This document shows, in pieces, positions 53,693 to 64,000 of a stretch of DNA of 64,000 nt. Source of the DNA: Glandiceps talaboti (lineage: Eukaryota; Hemichordata; Enteropneusta; Spengelidae). The notes under the pieces are model-generated. The model made no database searches. It was given only the letters and a program-made list of their open reading frames with translations, and was not told the DNA's origin. Location: positions 11,307,759 through 11,371,758 of the forward strand of contig NC_135559.1 of NCBI RefSeq assembly GCF_964340395.1. Reading direction: 5' to 3'. A program made the translations under genes and the position numbers. Positions within the stretch are counted from its first letter, which is position 1; every line of letters begins with the position of its first letter.

Positions 53693-53960
53693 ACAGTAGA
53701 CTACACAAGTGAAATATACCAGTGCCTTTGTTGTACATAATCACCCTGTAATCAAGATAGTGTGAACACTAAAAGGCCCCCAAAAAGTACAATGTACACT
53801 GCAAGATCAAGTTATGGAAGTCATCAAAAATGGCACCCTACTGTGAGTACAATCAAACCAATGTCCATACAATAGCTAGCATACACCAACATATTAGCAA
53901 CAAAAGGTTTAGTTTGTGTGTCTCTTAGTTAGATGATTGCTTATGAGTTTCCATGGTCAT
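53693..53960 (+). repeat. Dispersed repeat R6, copy 2
   Basis: GACTACACAAGTG, ATCAAGATAGTGTGAACACT, ACACTGCAAGATCA, TGGAAGTCATCAAAAATGGC and CCTACTGTGAGTACAATC, in the order of copies 1 and 3. Confidence 0.8.
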
Positions 53961-54118
53961 AAGTTGTTTTGCCTTCAATGGCCAAACATCAAGCCATTAT
54001 ATGCAGCAAATTAAATTAATGTCAATCACACTCAGCTGATACAAGTCAAGAGATTTTAAAGCCAGTTTGTGTAGACAACTAGTATCTTAGCTTTTCCAGA
54101 ACTATTTTGAAAGCGAGT

Positions 54119-54300
54119 TTATCTGAGTGTGTATCTGTGTATTAGTTGTATCCTCCTCTGTGCTGTGGTCAAGTGTAGCTGTGAGCAATGCAATTTTAAG
54201 ATGGTAATGTTATAAGGAGAAGATTTTCCTGGCACCTTCAAATTTAAGTCAGTTTTAATTTTTGACCATTGATATAATGATGTTCTGATAAGCAAATAGT
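54119..54300 (-). repeat. Dispersed repeat R5, minus copy
   Basis: The reverse complement carries ATCAGAACATCATTATATC, AAGGTGCCAGGAAAATCTTC and TCCTTATAACATTACCATC, matching the arms of the 40 kb foldback and the 63.1 kb copy. Confidence 0.75.
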
Positions 54301-56289
54301 CATAAAACAAGTGAACACAGAGTACACAGTACATACATGTACGATAACCGTGATTTAAAGAAAAAAAACACCTAACAACCCGCACTGCTTTGAGTAGTCG
54401 TAAGTCAGTCTTATATTTCATAAATTATTCTTTCTAGACATCCAATTCTACAAGGCATTACCCATTTCGACTCAGTAGCTATTTGGGTTGATAATCGTGC
54501 CAACCAGCATGGATGGATGCACTCAAAACTTCAACAAACAGATGTTTTGCTGATTCACTGCATAAATTCATTAAAACTGTCACATATAATGACTACTTTG
54601 TCACGTAGAGGAATATTAGTTTTCATATTTGAAACTAACATGACATAACAATAATTGCATCATCCATAGGGGTCAATTCATAAGTACCAAAAAGTGTGAC
54701 CTTGTGAGGAACTTCATAAAAAATGTCACTGAAATACAATGATTTGGAATACTGGGGGACAAATTATCTTCCTAATGTATCACCTTAAGGAGTAGTTTAA
54801 CATATGCAGACAAGCTAAATTTGTCAACAGTAGATCTGTGTTATATCTGATGATATCAGACACAATGTGTCATTATGATCATCAGTTCGGTTTGGATCTT
54901 TGCCACCAAAGTCTATAGTTTCAATAACACGTGATGAAGACTGTGGTTATTTCATGTAACACTAAATCTAACAGGATGTATATCTTTCACATCTCGGTTC
55001 AATGAGTCAAAAGTCTAGTCTTTGTGAAAAGTGTATTCATGTTTATCTCTGACAGTTACGGCCTATACGTCACCTCATTAGGATAACCTAGACTGAGGTC
55101 AAACATCAGATACTCTCCACTGCCACCTTGGTCATGATATGTACACAGCCCATATGACCTAGTCAAGCCATAAATTATGAATAAGGAAGGACCTGGTAGT
55201 TGAAGAATAGACATATTTAAACCCACCCACCCACCCACCCCCACCCCCCAAACCTGTACGTGCTTCTTTTCGGGAAACAGATATTAAAAGAAATCAATGA
55301 TTCCTCACTTTACTATCTTCAAAGATGGTCAGTAAACACCTTCAGTGTCACCAGTGCTAGTGAAAGTCAGGCCTGCAGGTGTTTGGTATCTTTGTGTGTG
55401 TGTGTGGTGGGGGGGGGGGGGGGGAGAATTGACTCATGAAGCGATCTGACAGATTATTTTGAATAGTACATGACACAAAGCTGGTGAATAGATAACTTGA
55501 TTATTGATTAAGCCCTTTAAATTTTCCAGTACCATTTTGAGAACAAATACAACACTATGGGAAAGAATACGCACGGAAATTCATTTTTTTTTTGCAATCC
55601 TACCCTTGATACTATATATTAAGGATTGTCATGCCAACAAAAGTTCACAAACAGGATAATTGCCCCTCAAGTTTTCAAGAAACATTTAGCAAATAAACAC
55701 CTGGATATGGACATCCAAGTTCATGCTGATCATACCGCCACCTAGAGGGCTGTTGTAACTAGGGTACCCATTATTATGAATAGGATGCCAACTTTAGTAA
55801 ATTGAGTTTTCCTGTCCTAAACAACTCCCATAACAAACTTTTGTAATATTCATTTCAAGTTTACCAAGTTTATTGGATATATTTTTTGTCAAACCTTGGA
55901 TGGTAAGAGTTAGAAATGTAGGACTTAAATTGTTTGAATTTGTTGAGTAGAAATAAATGGCACTGTCCTGGTTTACAGTTATGTCAAGGATTTAATCAAA
56001 GTAAGCTACGGGTGGGCTTGCTTCCAGTGTACTGGAAAGAGATCACTGGGTCAATCATTCAGACACAAACAGACAGACAATCCCAAATATAGAAATGTAC
56101 TTTTTTAGGTCATGGATGAGACATGATTAAATTGTACTAGTTTAACATAAACCCACTTCAATGTTACAAGTACTTTTAAAACTGGCTCATGAAAACGTGT
56201 GATCGCAACTGACATACAAAAAACTTATGAACTTTGAATTCCACGGAGTATATCAAGTTGTATTTTGACATGTTGTGCATGTCTTTCAG
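54301..56289. other. Non-coding, with C/G-rich tracts
   Basis: (CCCA)n at about 55221-55250 and a TGTG run followed by a long G run at about 55391-55426. No supported exon. Confidence 0.4.
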
Positions 56290-56480
56290 TGATTTCTGAA
56301 TGTAATCTACACCCAGGAGAACAATTAGAACTACATCAATCCAAAACACTCATCTTTGATTCACCAGAAGGAGAGGACTTGAATGTTTTGAGAGTTTCTA
56401 CCAAATGCATATCACATTCCCTGTACGAAGCCTTTATCACAGTGAGACAGACACTTGATAGATTCTTCGATAATCTTTCT
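56290..56480 (+). CDS. Possible isolated exon (weak)
   Basis: After CATGTCTTTCAG there is a 191-nt open stretch: ISECNLHPGEQLELHQSK, then IFDSPEGEDLNVLRVSTK and SLYEAFITVRQTLDRFF, followed by a poor GTACAT donor. The composition is protein-like (varied, few low-complexity residues), but no neighbouring exon, domain or family is recognised. It could be an exon of a gene extending out of view, or chance. Confidence 0.3.
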
Positions 56481-56759
56481 GTACATACACACACATACTT
56501 CACCAGTATTACAATGTAACAGAGTATAAGTGACTGATTTGTTTTTAATGATCAGCATTGGTCAGATTTTTAACTCTATGCTATCAAGTGTCAATCAAAA
56601 AAACTGATCTGATCATAAGGATATTTTCTTTCATTGGCTGGTCTTCAAAGTCTGTCAACGTGCAATTTAGTTTGATGATGTACCTCTCTTCCTGAGGCAA
56701 CTATGGTACAGGACGGAAGGTCAAGGTCAAATATAAATCATTGGCTTTAAGACAGGCAC
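56481..56759. other. Non-coding
   Basis: Nothing recognised. Confidence 0.3.
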
Positions 56760-56935
56760 TTGGAAAGGGAATGCCAAATATATGTAAATGTCTGTAGGGA
56801 CAAGCTAGGTGTAGGGAGGTGAATACCAAATCTAAGCATATGTCAGTAGACAGGCTAGGAGTAGGAAGGTGAATACCAAATCTATGACAATGTCGGTAGA
56901 CATGCTAGGTATAGCAGGGTGAATAATGGCCACTG
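56760..56935. repeat. ~50-bp tandem repeat, three copies
   Basis: GAATACCAAATCT or GAATGCCAAATAT recurs at 56769, 56821 and 56871 with GTAGACA(G/T)GCTAGG blocks between. Confidence 0.85.
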
Positions 56936-57158
56936 GTGAGAAGGCGTAAATTGCCACATAAAAACCAATATTTTGTAAACTACTGTAATTGTCTTAAGAA
57001 GTTGAATGTCAAATCTGACATGCCAATGATTATTGACTGGTCAGGGTCTACAATTCTACAACATTTATAGTATACACATGTACTTTACATTTTAAATGAA
57101 TGATATTAAAACTACTTTCTAAATAATATTAATTCAATATCACATATAAAAAACACCT

Positions 57159-57321
57159 TCAATTTGTCATACACACTAAAAATCTATGCCCATGCATTCC
57201 TATTAGAAGCTGTTTTATAGCTTTATACATGTTGCAGCCATCACACACAAAATAGCCAAACACTGCAGTGCAGATGCATAGAATTATCAGCCAAACAGCA
57301 AAGTTAGTAGCCAACTTCACT
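57159..57321 (-). CDS. Possible terminal exon with membrane segment (weak)
   Basis: On the minus strand a strong acceptor (CTTTACTCGTTGCAG) is followed by VKLATNFAVWLIILCICTA, VFGYFVCDGCNMYKAIKQ and a stop at 57159-57161. A hydrophobic stretch of about 20 residues would form a membrane helix. No upstream exon or family was recognised, and T-rich DNA alone can mimic such a helix. Confidence 0.3.
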
Positions 57322-60219
57322 CTGCAACGAGTAAAGAAAAACTTGCACAGCAAACAGTAATTGTCATTAAGCACAAACAGTATATACTTTTGGCACAGCA
57401 AGAACGACACAAAGTGTACATGTTTTTTTTAGCAACTGCATGTGCAACTCAGAGGCAAGAGTCAGAAACCTTGGGTGTACCTGAAGAATTTACAAAGTGC
57501 TTCCTAGTCCAAATGTGTACGGTTGGCTTTCTCCCATTGAATTTGTTTCTGCTTCAATTGATTACGCCTGCGGTGGGCATCCTGTTGAATGATAATTATT
57601 GGATTAGTTTACAAAATCAAAAATAAATATATTGAAAAGAGTAAATACATTATGATCATGATATATGGTTTGTATTTATTATATCATGAAATGGAATCCA
57701 CATGTAGTATTACTGTCTCATGTAGTATTAATAGTCTAGTAGTAATGGTTTTATGATTTGATGATGATAAAGCACTGGAGGTAAGAAACACTAAACACAT
57801 GGACACGGATCTGTTTATTCTCTGCAGTGTATTACAACCAAACCAGAGTGACTACAGACTTTCCATTAGGCAGCACAATGTTCTTACGTCTAAACAAGTT
57901 TTTTGTTACAAATTACACAAACAAATACTGATAGCGTGAAAGTATAAAATGATACATTTTATTTTACTGTGAACACAGATCAATATCTCTGTCTGATGAA
58001 ACAAGGAAGATTTACCCACACACTGCTTACTTGTGTTCTGAGTGAGACAAAATGTAATATTTCATGTGTGCATGCACTATCAATACCTGTACATGTAATA
58101 TTCTTAACAACAACAAAACTGGGTGAGATGAAAAAACCATGCCACCTAATTGAAACTCTATAGTCACTCTAGTTTGGTAGTATTTAGAAAGTACATAGTT
58201 CATACGTATCCTTACAAAACGCAAAAAATCACTGACGTTTCAAATAAATTTCTCCAACACGATGGATGTAAAATAATGATGCACATACTGCTTTACGATT
58301 ACTTGCAAAAAAAATTTACCATTAGAATTATTTTGTTGTGGTATCTGTGACATATTGTAATTGCTTAGTGATATGCCTTGAATGTGGCCGATGTATGACT
58401 CCATCAATGACAAATATTCCATCTGGATTTCAGCAGGACAGCACTTTACACTGCATATCTGTCTTTGATGTTGATTACTATAAGGGTAACCCTATTTTTT
58501 TCTATTTCTCTTACTTGACTGACCAAAATTTTCAGTTCCGACAACAATTTTTAAAAAAAAATAATTTTCGCCCGTCCTTAATATTTTGTAGAACAGTGCC
58601 CTCTCTGGCAAGAATAAGCAAGTGTCTGGACTGTTGATGTCATCTTAATATAGTCATGGTGGTGACGATGACACTTGTTCACAACGATGACACTTGTTCA
58701 CAAACAGAGCATTTCTTTCATGACAGTAGTTTTCAAGTAGGGAGCCTGAGAACATGCCAAAGAACCCAATAAAAAGAAAATATATCTAGAGGAGGAAAAA
58801 GAGAGGCAGAGAAACACAAAGCTAATTTTTTCTTTTATTTATAAATAGACAAACCAACCCATATTTGATATGAAAAAGTAATGAGAAACATTTTGAAATT
58901 ATTCTGGTCATACTAATATGCCTTAAATGCAGTATAATTTTTTTTTTTACAATGTAATCAATCTGTAAACAATGGCAAATATTCCACCATGGTTTTCAGC
59001 ATGAGATCTTTCATTTATTTGCCTTGTACCTATACTGGCATTGATGGAAAGCTTCCCACTGGCATTTAACCCACTTTATTGCCTATGATAACAAGTCATC
59101 CAGAAAGAGATGGGACACCCTACTGACATCACCATCCTGAGTGTTGTCTATGCTACAATTCAGTCAAGGTTAATTAGAGAAACGAGTACAAATGTCGGTC
59201 TAGTCCAGATATATGTATTTATGTTAGTGAATTTCACCTAATGTGCATCCACTCCACAGACACATATCCTTTCAATATTGTACTGTAATGTCAATGAAGC
59301 ATTGGCCAAAAAGTGGACGGAAATTCTGGCTTGGTTTTTAATCTACCCACTCTCAGTCTCTGTGAGAAGACATGAGTAGCATCATCATGTGATTTAAATA
59401 TTAAATGAATCTGCATCAACACCAGCCAATCACAATGGAATAAAGTTAATAGTGTACTTGGATGTAGTTAAGTGGGGTTGAACCATCAACATCAATTTTG
59501 CTTTAGAGTGACGTATGAAGTGTTTTTAGTATATGTATCTGTGGAGAGGAAATTAATGTTAGTCAAAATCCATCAGCACAAACAAGGCTACATGTGTATG
59601 CTGCTAGACTGCTGCTAGACATATATACATGTACGTGGAAAAATTCAGTTTTGGTATCTGATTTTAAGATGAAAGTTTATTCACACGAGATTGGTTTTTG
59701 AGTCCATGGTCACCCTTGGTTGGGGGTGTGTCCATCCAATGTCAAGTTGAGTATTATATGTATAATTTAAAGATGAACATGGCAACCAGACACCACATTT
59801 CAGACCAATTTTGACTAAACATATTTATGACTTTTTTTAACAGTAGCAGCATACAGATGCACAATTAATAATACAATATATTATGGTACAAAATCAAAAT
59901 TAATTGTACCCTTACTCCTGAGACACTTGTCTGTCAGGCCAAGAAATATTTGTTAAGTCATGGATTCTTAGAAAGTATACCCATTCTAGACCAAAAGTAT
60001 CAAGAATTGCACCAAGTTTTACACTCGAGTCATCTGATATGTGTATCCTTATTTACACCTGTCGAATGGCCGGACTCAAAAATATACCCCACAGGGTGGC
60101 ACATCTATGCATATAGTAAAATTTAAAACTGCTACACGTTCCCCCACCCCCCACCACCCACCACATCCCGGTTTTAGAGACATCAGTTGCTGACATAATG
60201 ACTTGTGGTCTTCACCAAG
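57322..60219. other. Non-coding, nothing recognised
   Basis: A long stretch with several short open frames lacking domain, start context or splice support. No clear tandem or inverted repeat seen. Confidence 0.35.
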
Positions 60220-61240
60220 TTCATGATGGCCTGGAGTCTGTTATTTTCAATATGAGTTATGAGTATAAAGATCAATGTCATGTGCAAGTCTCATGCAATC
60301 AGTGATATATTGGCCAAAATGTCTTATTCTATGATATGCAAGAAATGGCGTGAATTTGACATTTGACCTTGAAGGTGAAGGTCAAGTTTACATGAATATT
60401 TCCAAAGGACACAAAGTTCATTCCTGATAAAATGATTGTGAACATTTGGCAATAATTCAAATACATACAAATTCTTGATTTTTACGACAAAAAGGCTGTC
60501 TTGCATGAGTCTATTTACAATTTTAATGTTGACAGGCCTTTCAATAAAAATATTTCAATGCTGACATTGTACAATTGTTGTCGTGATGATGGCCAGTCTG
60601 TTCTATTTGATATGAGTAAAGACCAAAATCATTTGCCAGTGTCATCCAATCTGTCACTTTTTACAGTCAGTGATGTATTGGCCAGACATCATCATTTTCT
60701 GTCAACATATGCAAGAAATGGCATGAATTTGACATTTGACCTTGAAGGTGAAGGTCAAGTTTAAATGAATATTTCCAAAGGACACAAAGTTCATTCTTTA
60801 TAAAATGGTTGTGAACATTTGGCAATAATTCAAATACATACAAATTCTTGATTTTTATGACAAAAAAGGCTGTTTTGCATAAATGAGCCAGGCCCTTTTA
60901 GACAGATCTGATGTTTCAATTGTTGACACCATGATGACCATTCTATTATATTTGCTAAGAGTAAACACTATTATAATGATGATATTAATATCGCATGTAA
61001 TCTGTCACTTTGTATAATCAGTGATGTATTGGCCAAGAGACCACATCATTCTGTCAAATGCAAGAAATGGCATGCATTTGTCACATTTAACCTAAAAGGT
61101 TAGGATCAAAATAAATTGATTACTGCCAACACAAAGTTCATTCCTGATACAGGAAAATGATAGCAATGTATTACATTAATCAAATGCCATACAGATTTTT
61201 TATTTTTTTATGACAAAAAGGCTGTTGTTGTGCATAATGA
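60220..61240 (+). repeat. ~350-371 bp tandem repeat, three copies
   Basis: GGC(G/A)TGAATTTGACATTTGACC recurs at about 60348 and 60719, with a diverged third copy at about 61067. Units also share GATGTATTGGCCA, ATTTCCAAAGGACACAAAG and ATACAAATTCTTGATTTTTA. Copies 1 and 2 each contain TTGACCTTGAAGGTGAAGG followed by TCAAG. The frame at 60501-60764 lies inside the repeat and is not a gene. Confidence 0.9.
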
Positions 61241-61590
61241 CACCCCCACCCCACCACCCCTCCCCCACAATTATAAACTTGACAGGCCTACCAAGGAAAA
61301 CATCTCAGGGGAATGACACACTGCAGAAAAGACACAGATTCTTGCCCCTATATGATTTAAGACTCTTAGAAATATCACTATAATTTATAAAGATTTGTAA
61401 CATTCATTTAAAAACAGTACAGAGTAAATTGCTTGAATATGCAGTTTAGTTTATTGAATGTGTTAAATGAATTTTATGATGACAAAATGAGTTATTTTGT
61501 GAATGTTTTAACAATATCATGATGTTGTACATTCTATAAGGTATGTTGTGACAGGGTGCACTGGTTAACCCCTCTCACTTGTGAGAGAGG
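61241..61590. other. Non-coding
   Basis: C-rich CACCCCCACCCCACCACCCC near 61240-61260; otherwise nothing recognised. Confidence 0.35.
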
Positions 61591-61629
61591 AGGTGGTGGT
61601 GGGTGGGTGGGCGGGTGGGTGGGGGGGGG
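61591..61629. other. G-quadruplex-prone tract
   Basis: GGTGGTGGTGGGTGGGTGGG then CGGGTGGGTGGGGGGGGG: at least five G3 runs with single-base loops on the plus strand. Confidence 0.75.
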
Positions 61630-62427
61630 AACAACACGACGTATCAGACAGTCTAGATGTTGTATTTAACGTTTAATGATTAATAATGTGTTAAGATAAT
61701 ACTCTGTAGATTGATGAAGATTACATGTAGTTAGTGGTCACGCAAAGATAAAACCATAATTCATAAAATTTCTTATTCTTTGAGGTGAGAAGGTTAGAGA
61801 GTGGTTATATCATAAGTGGACCAATTACGACTGGAAATTCCAAACTAAAGGTTAGCATGATATAGGGTTAGATGTTATTACCTTAATACAATACATTTCT
61901 TTTGCAAAGCAAGGATATTTGATTTTTACATTTTAAAACAATACTTTGTATGTTCTTAATTCAATGTTAGGTAGTGTATACTGTTTTTTGCTAAGGGCGG
62001 TATTTAGTATAGGTAACATCTACCAGGGTTCCCATGTCATTTTACCTGGGTTCCAAAAAACAAAATTACCATAGACTCTATGAGGAAACACTGCCATGTT
62101 TATACCCCTTTCTGTTATTGGGGTTTCCAGACCTTGGCAAAAACAGTGATATGGATTTGTAGAGATATTCATCTTTTAAATTAATTGAGTCAGGCTGAAT
62201 ATTTCACATTTGTAGCTTATATCTTACCATGTAGATAGGAACTGATAAAGATAATTAAATTTGGAGTGATAATTATTTTGAATCAAGACTGAATATTTGA
62301 CACCTGTAGCTTATATTTTACTCATGTTTTTTCTATTCTCTATATTCATTGTTTATTCAACAGTGGCAATCTAGGTTTTGGTAAATTAATAAAGATAGAC
62401 ACAAACTAAAGCTCTTGTGTCCAGGTG
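61630..62427. other. Non-coding, nothing recognised
   Basis: No supported feature. Confidence 0.35.
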
Positions 62428-62700
62428 GTGTACATTACACAAGTAGGTGACAATGGTGCCCCTGTTGTGCCGATATAATTGACCTATAGCTTTAATCGAG
62501 ATTGTTTAAATATTAGAAGTCTCTAAAATATACACTGCAAGATCATGGAAGTCATCAAAAATGCCACTCTACTGTGAGTATGATTAAACGAACAGATATA
62601 CAAAATAGCTTTAATATGTCAACTTATGTTGCAACAAGAAGAGCGCGTGTCTATCTTAGTAAGCCGAAACCTCGATTGCAGCTGTCATAGACACTAACAA
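62428..62700 (+). repeat. Dispersed repeat R6, copy 3
   Basis: TACACAAGTAGGTGACA, AAAATATACACTGCAAGATC, TGGAAGTCATCAAAAATGCC and CTACTGTGAGTATGATTAAA, ending with TAGTAAGCCGAAACCTCGATT, related to the end of copy 1. Confidence 0.8.
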
Positions 62701-63109
62701 AGATAGTTAAGTTTGACGTGATATTTGTTTAAATTGAGATTGAACACTTAACATCTGTGACCTGAATCCCCCTTTTCCCTTTTGTGTCTGTGTGTCTGCT
62801 TGAGACAGTCTGTAAGTTAAATTCCTGTGTTATTAAAATTTGAAATGACCTTTATGAGTTGACACTAAATTCTTGACCTGTGCCATAGGAGTGTCAGTAT
62901 AGATTAATATAATATGTTGTATATACGTCTTGAAGGGGTAAGCCTGTCCTGGTATTTGCAGGTCATAGCTGAAATTAACATCTGTAACATCATTTCCATG
63001 ACAACTGTGGAAACAGAGCCATGCTTGAGCTTTGAGTTGTTTCACCCCCTCCCCTTCATCATGCACCCCTCCATGCTATACACTTTTTTAACAATTACCA
63101 TTATTCATT

Positions 63110-63220
63110 AGGAATTACTGTCATCAGAATGTCATGATTTTATCAGTGTTGGACAATTAGAACTGGCTTTAAAGGTGCCCAGAAGTCTTCTCCTTATGAC
63201 ACTATCAAATTAACACTGAC
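63110..63220 (+). repeat. Dispersed repeat R5, plus copy
   Basis: ATCAGAATGTCATGATTTTA, ATCAGTGTTGG, GGCTTTAAAGGTGCCCAGAA and CTCCTTATGACACTATCAAA match the 40 kb foldback arms and the 54.2 kb copy. Confidence 0.75.
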
Positions 63221-64000
63221 ACACATGGACACAGTGAGATCCAACCTTACACAAATACACACACTGAACATATGATATTCATACATATGTCTGTTGTTAA
63301 ACAGATGGCTTGAACAACTTTTTATTTTGTATTTCAGATTACATCATGCTGTGTGCTGTGGTGAATTACATGAAGGAGAATTTATATGGGAATAGATTCT
63401 GGCACTATCACACCATTTTAATTGTCCACCACTGAGAAAATGATGTTCTGCTTACAGCAATTTCAATTCAACAATGTAGCTAGAACTTGCAGAAGCCAAG
63501 GATGGCATTTGTTTACACCTTTTGATAATTTCCACAGCATTTTGTGGGATTTGAAACTGACCTCATACTGCTTCCCTTCTTATAAAAATAAAAACATAGC
63601 TCCCCTTAGGTTCCAGCTAAGTGTACAGTTGTTAGGTGGTATGTGCTACTAACTTTCTATGTTGATGCAAGAAATGTTAGATAGGTGAAAGTATTTGCAG
63701 TGTTCTGTCATAACTTATGACTGCTATTGAACACTGTTTCTAGACTGCGCTGTGTGCTTTGTTAATTATGCAGGGCTTAATGTGCACGAGTACAGACTGG
63801 AACAAGAGATTGGTATTACACAGAAACAGACCTATTGACACTGTCCAAAATTATAACAAACATACATACATGTACATACATAATTGAAATAAGCTGAGCA
63901 AATAAACTTGCAAACAAGTTCTGTTTCCTTAAAAGTTAACATACATACTCCACAAAGTCCACCAACTCTAAATGTCATGCCAGTGACAGATAAAGTCAAT
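63221..64000. other. Non-coding to window end
   Basis: Nothing recognised. The frame at 63422-63652 lacks splice or domain support. Confidence 0.35.

Noticed and set aside
55056-55244. Minus frame with SYGLCTYHDQGGSGEYLM
   Set aside because: No polypyrimidine acceptor (C/G-rich repeat instead) and no domain.
57390-57626. Plus frame with ATACATQRQESETLG
   Set aside because: Phase does not fit the candidate exon at 56290-56480, and no domain is seen.
63422-63652. 76-codon plus frame near the window end
   Set aside because: No splice acceptor in frame and no recognisable motif.

Overview
This 64 kb window is AT-rich, intron-rich animal DNA. Coding exons are short and bounded by GT/AG splice sites. 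Introns and spacers are crowded with microsatellites, tandem arrays, inverted repeats and the 3' ends of CR1/L2-like LINEs. I read it as the nuclear genome of a marine invertebrate; the phylum cannot be fixed from sequence alone. No tRNA, rRNA, CRISPR array or bacterial-type operon was seen. Most small open frames are not genes.

Layout. (1) 0.5-9 kb: a foldback element, one minus-strand cyclin-box exon (1047-1249), a tandem array with ~816 bp units (5.64-8.13 kb) and a 98-bp-arm perfect hairpin. (2) 9.2-21.8 kb, minus strand: gene A, ten phase-consistent exons (509 complete codons). It encodes a C2H2 finger, a Cys cluster and an RNase H-like, DDE-transposase-type core with motifs SVIIDSMDQ, LQMDN and GHTHE. 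Its 3' end is not found; the array lies where it should be. Its introns hold a LINE tail, MITEs with 9-bp target duplications and long hairpins. (3) 22.4-34.5 kb: a LINE 3' end with an (ATT)n tail, a 4.3 kb A-B-A-B higher-order tandem array, and a dispersed repeat split by a 1.75 kb terminal-inverted-repeat element. (4) 35.2-44.8 kb, plus strand: gene B, ten exons giving a 496-residue protein I do not recognise (acidic and Lys-rich, coiled coil, possible Tudor/chromo-barrel-like tail). (5) 45-64 kb: gene B ends tail-to-tail with a minus-strand gene whose terminal exon is at 46121-46252. The rest is mainly dispersed and tandem repeats with two weak exon candidates.

Most notable: gene A and gene B (neither family recognised with certainty); a family of 25-31 bp micro-hairpins, some flanked by short direct repeats; MITE and foldback elements sharing 9-bp target duplications; and the nested insertion with a paralogous empty site. 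All gene calls rest on frame, splice-site and motif reading by eye; no database search was possible.
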